Made by a program: the position numbers and the translations under genes | In this document: piece after piece, positions 21,541 to 26,503 of the stretch | Layout: each line of letters begins with the position of its first letter | Numbering within the stretch: the stretch's first letter is position 1 | The notes under the pieces: generated by a model | Told to the model about the DNA's origin: nothing | The model's input: only the letters and a program-made list of their open reading frames with translations | Database searches by the model: none | Assembly (NCBI GenBank): GCA_021464525.1 | Contig: JADRCO010000783.1 | Span: 1 to 26,503, forward strand | Length of the DNA: 26,503 nucleotides | From: Rhizophagus sp. LPA8_4_AMF | Lineage: Eukaryota; Glomeromycota; Glomeromycetes; Glomerales; Glomeraceae | Reading direction: 5' to 3'

Positions 21541-22530
21541 CAACCTAAAAATAAATAAAGAAATGTTAAAACCGTTTCTTTAATATTCAAAAAAATCTCT
21601 CACTCCCTCCTTACATTCCAAGTCTGATTCGTTCAAGGAGTCCGGCAACCTAAAAAAAATAAAGAAAGAAATGTTAGTAACGTTTCTTTAATATTAAAAA
21701 AATCCTTCCCTTTAAACTTACATTCCAAGTCCAGTTCATCTAAGGAGTCCAGCGACCTAAAAAAATAAAGAAAGAAACGTTAGTAATGTTTCTTTAATAT
21801 TAAAAAAAATCCCTCCCTTTAAACTTACATTCCAAGTCCAGTTCGTCTAAAAAGTCTGGCGACCTAAAAAAAATAAGGAAAGAAACGTTAGTAACGTTTC
21901 TTTAATATTAAAAAAAAATCCCTTCCTTTAAACTTACATTTCAAGTCCGGTTCATCTAAGGAGTCCGGCAACCTAAAAAAAATAAAGAAAGAAACATTAG
22001 TAACGTTTCTTTAATATTCCTCCCCACTTTTCCAAACTTACATTCCAAAGTTCAAGTCGTATTATTCGTCTGGCAACCTAAAAAAAAAGAAGAAAGAAAC
22101 GTTTAGTAACGTTTCTTAAAGAGTATAATATAATTAAAAAAAAACCCTTTTTACCTAAATTTCAAAGTCCAGGTCGTATTATTCGTCTGGCAACCTAAAA
22201 AAAGAAGAAAGAAACGTTTAGTAACGTTTCTTAAAGAATATAATTAAAAAAAATCTCTAAACTTACATTCCAAAGTCTGAGTCGTATTATTCGTTCAGCA
22301 ATCTAAAAAAAAGAAGAAAGAAACGTTTAGTAACGTTTCTTAAAGAGTATAATATAATTAAAAAAAAACCCTTTTTACCTAAATTTCAAAGTCCAGGTCG
22401 TATTATTCGTCTGGCAACCTAAAAAAAGAAGAAAGAAACGTTTAGTAACGTTTCTTAAAGAATATAATTAAAAAAAATCCCTAAACTTACATTCCAAAAT
22501 CTGGGTCGTATTATTCGTCCGGCAACCTAA
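21541..22530 (-). repeat. Tandem array, nine units of about 105-117 bp, each resembling exon plus intron on the minus strand
   Basis: Read on the minus strand, each unit has a T-rich run ending TTTTTTTAG, a GC-richer block of 35-40 nt starting GTTGCC, a donor (GTAAGT in six of nine), and a hairpin AAACGTTACTAACGTTT containing a TACTAA branch-site word about 25 nt before the next AG. Blocks: 21615-21649, 21722-21756, 21829-21863, 21938-21972 (35 nt each), then 22042-22077, 22155-22194, 22267-22302, 22379-22418, 22491-22526 (36 or 40 nt). The first four and last five form two subfamilies. The pair 22078-22302 is nearly identical to 22303-22526, a higher-order duplication. The AGGTTGCC at each block start is also the terminal 8-mer of the surrounding TIR element. 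A degenerate unit may precede at about 21,530-21,546. Confidence 0.85.
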
Positions 22531-22663
22531 AAAAAAAATTTTTTTTTAAAACTAAAAAAAGATTATCAATGATCATTCGATGAATCATATGATCTGATAT
22601 CGAAACAGATCAGAAATCTGCAAACCGCAGATAATGGCAGATATATTAAATGCTGAAATTATA

Positions 22664-22683
22664 AGTATATCATATGATATACT
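22664..22683. repeat. Perfect 20-bp palindrome
   Basis: AGTATATCATATGATATACT reads identically on both strands. It lies between the tandem array and the GTTTTGGC iterons of the TIR element. Confidence 0.9.
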
Positions 22684-22684
22684 A

Positions 22685-22728
22685 TGCCAAAACGCCAAAA
22701 CAGTTTTGGCAGTTTTGGCAGTTTTGGC
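22685..22728. repeat. GCCAAAAC / GTTTTGGC iterons
   Basis: Two direct gccaaaac words are followed by three direct gttttggc words, forming a compact hairpin. Related words fill the left end of the same element (21,181-21,343), so they are probably functional subterminal motifs. Confidence 0.7.
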
Positions 22729-22855
22729 ATTTCAGCACTTTTAGTTGCTTGCCGAAATCTAGTTTCAGCAGTTTCGCATACGTCATTCTGCCAAAACCCC
22801 TAGTTTCGGCAAGCAACCTTAATATAATATATATTTTATTAAATATAATTTTATT

Positions 22856-22873
22856 AATTATAAAAAATTATAA
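22856..22873. repeat. Target-site duplication of the LINE, left copy
   Basis: AATTATAAAAAATTATAA, identical to 24435-24452 at the other end of the LINE. Confidence 0.75.
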
Positions 22874-24434
22874 TATTATTATCAGTTACACTTGTTCTAC
22901 AGACAGGACAGAAAGCAAATATCATTACAGACTCACAAGCTGCAATAGATAGTATCAATTACATAAAAACTAATTTAACAAAAGGAAAAAATAACACACG
23001 AATTTGGTACAAATGCAATAACTATAGCATAGTTAGTAGTAGTATAATTAATCTTATTGATAGCAAAAGATTAGAAATAAAGTTAATAAAGGTTAAAGGA
23101 TATTCAGGAGTCAAAGATAATGAAGAAGCAGATATGATGGCTAAAAATGTGACAGGAAAATCAACTTGCATTATAATTAAAGATTCACAACAAAAGGATC
23201 TAATATATGACATTTATTGGAATGGCAAAAGAATTGATAGACATATTAGAAAATTCATAGACAATTTATGTGAATCTACATTGGATGCAGCATAGTCACT
23301 TAACCATACACATAGATCAATATTTTTAGATACAACTGAAACAATAGAAGAAGAAGTCACCTGAACATTATTTAAGAAAAATACAGGATTTAATTGCATA
23401 ATATCACTAATAAACAACAGATTCATTAAACACTTGAAGCTCTTAAACTACTTACTTCCAACTCTGGAGATCATGAAAGAAAGAAGATATAACTTATATG
23501 GAGATGTAAAATGCAGGTTCTGTCTTAATGAAAATGAAGATGATAACCATATAATATATTGTTAACAGCTTAGAGATAAATGGACAACTATAGCCAACAA
23601 TACTACTGGTAAATTTGACCAAATATTTAAGGATTTTTTATCATAAAAAGAATATATTTAACTAAATCAGGAAGATATACAACAGTTACATTTATAGAAT
23701 AGAAACTTTTTTATCCACACAACTGGTATTAATCATGATTTACCTATTCCTTATGTTCATTTAATGTTAAGAAGCTTTTTCCCAAAAGGAAAATACAGGG
23801 AACTTAAGTCTATTGTGAAAACAAAAAGAATAGCATTGACTATTGCAACTCTTTTCATAGAAACATTTGTCAATGAATTCTACAATATTATTTGGTAATC
23901 ACGTTGTAAAGCAGTAGCAGAATAGGAATATATCAAAGGCATAAAAAAGTAAGATTTAAGAAAAAGATCTTTAGCATATCAACACGTTGCATATGAACGA
24001 ATTTCAACTGTACAAATGGAGGAGGGTAGATATGATTTGGAAAATAGAAAAATCTTAAAACATAAAGAACAATAGTCAATAGCTTTAGAAAAAACAAAAT
24101 AATATTTAAACCAATTTATTAGAAAGAGAAATAGGGTAATTTGGAAAGTATATAATAGTATAAAAATATATAAATATAGTATAACCTTTCTTCTTTGTAT
24201 TTAGAGGGTAGTGAAAGCATTTATTGAAGCCATATGATATGATGATTCTATATAATTTAATAGCTACTATGGAAGGATATAGGTGTATTTCATAGGTGAT
24301 GGTAAGGTATAGGAGCAATCTTATGGATGGAGAACCGGTTTGGAGTTTTAATAAATTAGTTATATAATAGATATTTGTGCATCTTTATATATAACTAATA
24401 AACTCACAAATTGCACACTATTTTGCAAAAAAAA
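22874..24434 (+). mobile_element. 5'-truncated LINE (RNase H domain and C-terminal zinc-knuckle region) with A-rich tail
   Basis: One plus-strand frame (phase of 22921) covers the end of a LINE ORF2. RNase H: ITDSQAAIDSI with catalytic-type Asp (codon 22930) and VKGYSGVKDNEEADMMAK, where families have GHSG and the final catalytic Asp. Then CRFC..H..C (Cys 23512 and 23521, His 23548, Cys 23560), the zinc-knuckle typical of LINE C-termini, and a tail ending near 24,100. A 3' UTR of about 330 bp ends in gcaaaaaaaaaa. Endonuclease and reverse transcriptase are absent, as expected from 5' truncation during target-primed reverse transcription. The frame is interrupted by in-frame stops at 23293 (TAG), 23362 (TGA), 23563 (TAA), 23644 (TAA), 23659 (TAA), 23695 (TAG) and several later ones, so the copy is dead. 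Confidence 0.88.
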
Positions 24435-24452
24435 AATTATAAAAAATTATAA
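24435..24452. repeat. Target-site duplication of the LINE, right copy
   Basis: AATTATAAAAAATTATAA directly after the A-rich tail, identical to 22856-22873. Confidence 0.75.
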
Positions 24453-25608
24453 GTATTTATTAATATATATAGAATATATAAAAGTAAAAAAAGAAAGAGT
24501 AACATTATAATTAAATATAAAAAAAAAGAAATAGCTATATTAATATAAATATTAGATATAAAGATAAAAGAAATATTATTAATATTGTTAGTATTGTTAG
24601 TATTAAGGTAAAAAAAGTGAAAAAACAGTAAAAGAAATAAAAGAAACATAGATAGTATTATTGTTAATATTAAGTATAAGTAAAAGGAATAAAGGAAACA
24701 TAAATAGTATTGTTAATATTATGATATAAAGTAACAAAGAGGTAAAAAATGCAGTTAGTAATAAAATAATTAGTATTAATAAATAAATATTCTACGTCTG
24801 CAAAGCAATAAATTATGAAATATATGTAAATATATTGTACATATCAGTGGATTTGGTTTATCTATAATATCACACCCTAAATAAAAATCATTTAAAATAA
24901 TTTTCTGCTATAAAAGAATAAAGATAAAAAATACTAAAAAAGCAAATTTTAGCTTCCTTCAATATTTATTTTTAAAAATATCTTTGTAAATAAAAAACTA
25001 CAGAAGGAAAAAATGAAGTTAAAATGATATTTTTTTAAGAAAAAATAACGAAAAAGAAAGAAATAAAAATAGAGAAAACAGCTAAAAAATAAAAAACCAT
25101 TTTCTATAACTATTCATACAACTTATAAAATGACCTACCGTAAGTTAGATGGATTGTTAACTATATTAGATGGGTTGAAACAGGTTTTTATATTAAGTTT
25201 TTTGGGTCTCAACATAAGATAAAATCAAAAAAAAAAATTTTTTAACTGATCTATAAATTCACCTGATATGAAATCCCGTATATGCTGATCAATTTGATAT
25301 TATACAAAAATATTTTTACTAGTAAAAACTATCTAGAATTGTGATAAATAAAATCCGTCTATATGATATAATCATTGAGCAAAAGGATAAAACAATAAAA
25401 GAAAAAGAAGACAAAAAAAATTAAAAAATATTAAATAAAATAAGAAACAAAAAAATAAATTAAACAAAACAAATGCATAATTAAATCATATGTATAAATC
25501 AGCCTAATTTTGATTGACCAAAAAATGCATATTGCAGAATCCCAAACATCTACATTTTTTTGTAATAACTCAGTCAATATCTATTTTAGAAGTGTGATTT
25601 TATTATTA

Positions 25609-25637
25609 TTGGATTTCTCTCATTGAGACGAATCCAA
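25609..25637. repeat. Near-perfect 29-bp palindrome
   Basis: Arms TTGGATTTCTCTC and GAGACGAATCCAA pair at 11 of 13 positions around a 3-nt loop. A third related word, aaatccaat, follows at 25655-25663. Confidence 0.6.
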
Positions 25638-25728
25638 AAAGTATAAGTTTGTAAAAATCCAATCACTAGATAGCTTAAATGCAGGGAAATATAGGATAAA
25701 AAATTTTGAAAATATTCCTATAATATGC

Positions 25729-25744
25729 AATTTTGGCCAAAATT
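25729..25744. repeat. Perfect 16-bp palindrome
   Basis: AATTTTGGCCAAAATT, followed at 25764-25779 by a second short hairpin, AACTCAAATGTGAGTT. Confidence 0.8.
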
Positions 25745-26066
25745 TACATATAAACTTTACATAAACTCAAATGTGAGTTGTATGAAAGATGTTCAGGATC
25801 CTCACATTGCATAAAAATTAAATTATGCAAATCATATATAATTACTAAATATTATTCCCTGATAATAAATTAAAAAATTACCAATATAAATTCAATACAA
25901 ATTTAATAAATTTAACAAAATTTTTACCAAAATTATCAATACAAGTTAAATACAAATTGAATATGAATTTAATAACAATTTATTTATATTATATTTATAT
26001 TGTTAAGAATTAAATAAATAAATCTGCATGATTTTTTTAAGATAATGTTTAATTTACATTAAATTA

Positions 26067-26235
26067 GAGTTCTGAATATACAACCTGAAATGACCTGCAT
26101 TGACCCACATAGACTTGCATAATATAAATAATACAATTAAAGGTATTGTAAAAATTTGAATTACTGTATAAATAATACTTTAAAATTTACCCAAATTTTG
26201 ACCTGATCTGATCTGACCTGACCCGTTAGGAACTC
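26067..26235. mobile_element. Possible small MITE with GACCTG words
   Basis: TA-flanked ends, tagagttc (26065) and ggaactcta (to 26237), are inverted. Next to both ends lie GACCTG/GACCC words (gacctgcattgacccac left, gacctgacccg right, same strand). The terminal repeat is only about 6-8 bp, so this is tentative. The end word resembles tagagctt of the MITE at 18707. Confidence 0.35.
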
Positions 26236-26405
26236 TACATTAAACTTTTAATGTGCATAGTTTTTTTAAAAAATGTATACAAAATATTTAACTCAAAATG
26301 TACTAATAATAAATTGTTTTATTTTTAAATATGATATATTGATATTTATATTTAAAATAATTAAGAGTTTTGTAATTTATCACCATGGCGATGCATCGTA
26401 ACGTG

Positions 26406-26428
26406 TCATGTGACTATATATCACGTGA
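26406..26428. promoter_or_regulatory. Paired TCATGTGA and TCACGTGA motifs
   Basis: TCATGTGA (26406-26413) and TCACGTGA (26421-26428) are separated by ctatata. TCACGTGA is the core of E-box sites bound by fungal bHLH factors such as Cbf1. No adjacent gene is visible, though one could start beyond the window edge. The function is inferred from the motif only. Confidence 0.35.
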
Positions 26429-26503
26429 CTTCATGACTTACATATATATTTTAAATATACCGTAATAAACATAATCTTAACGTTAAAAAATATACCCAGT
26501 TAG

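Larger units (their letters stand above)
21127..22819. mobile_element. Non-autonomous DNA transposon with terminal inverted repeats
   Basis: The left end AGGTTGCCTGCTGAAAC and the right end (reversed) AGGTTGCTTGCCGAAAC match at 15 of 17 positions and are flanked by TA (21125-21126 and 22820-22821). Both subterminal regions are packed with TGCCAAAAC/GTTTTGGCA words in direct and inverted order (left about 21,181-21,343, right about 22,685-22,800), which could be transposase-binding iterons or nested foldbacks. The right end also forms its own perfect 13-bp inverted repeat, TTGCTTGCCGAAA at 22745-22757 against 22804-22816. The interior holds the tandem array at 21,541-22,530. No transposase is encoded. 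An alternative view is several nested small foldbacks rather than one 1.7 kb element. Confidence 0.6.
24453..26064. other. Gene-free AT-rich repeats
   Basis: At about 24,540-24,760 a degenerate tandem repeat recurs, built on words such as aaagaaacatagatagtatt and gttaatatta with a spacing of some 55-65 bp. Palindromes lie at 25609-25637 and 25729-25744. No open frame with family features is present. Confidence 0.45.

Noticed and set aside
21541-22530. CRISPR-like array interpretation of the tandem repeats
   Set aside because: Whole units repeat, there are no unique spacers, and the genes are clearly eukaryotic.

Overview
The window reads as a nuclear contig of an AT-rich, intron-rich fungus, most likely an arbuscular mycorrhizal fungus (Glomeromycotina, Rhizophagus-like). 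This rests on a fungal-type saccharopine reductase (alpha-aminoadipate lysine pathway), a fungal-type G-protein gamma subunit, an Mcp1/DUF1691 protein, dense introns of about 70-130 bp with GT..AG ends, very AT-rich spacers and a LINE carrying an RNase H domain. The genus is an inference. No bacterial features (operons, ribosome binding sites, CRISPR) are present.

Positions 1 to about 15,200 are gene-rich, with seven host genes that I could reconstruct exon by exon: LYS9 (+, 5' end cut by the window edge), the AP-3 delta adaptin (-, 16 exons), EMC5 (+, 4 exons), an unidentified Lys/Arg/His-rich nuclear-type protein (-, 4 exons), the G-protein gamma subunit (-, 2 exons), MCP1 (+, no intron) and SAR1 (-, 7 exons). 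Every complete gene model has a total exon length divisible by three and the length expected for its family, which supports the splice sites. LYS9/AP-3, EMC5/unknown and MCP1/SAR1 are convergent pairs. AP-3/EMC5 and G-gamma/MCP1 are divergent pairs.

From about 15,200 to 17,300 the content becomes uncertain: a pogo-type MITE, a possible two-exon small gene and isolated exon-like pieces. From about 17,300 to the end no host gene is seen. This part holds decayed coding traces, a foldback MITE built on ACTCGAGTC motifs, a 1.7 kb TIR element (21,127-22,819) with a nine-unit tandem array inside it, and a 5'-truncated LINE (22,874-24,434) flanked by an exact 18-bp target duplication. Further right are AT-rich repeats and a possible small MITE. 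The change from gene-dense to repeat-only is sharp.

Several genes serve membrane traffic (AP-3 delta for Golgi/endosome-to-vacuole transport, SAR1 for COPII, EMC5 for ER membrane insertion, MCP1 for mitochondrial lipid homeostasis). Nothing in the sequence shows that they are co-regulated. The most unusual structure is the tandem array at 21,541-22,530: on the minus strand each unit looks like a 35-40 nt exon joined to an intron of about 70 nt with donor, TACTAA-type branch site and T-rich acceptor.
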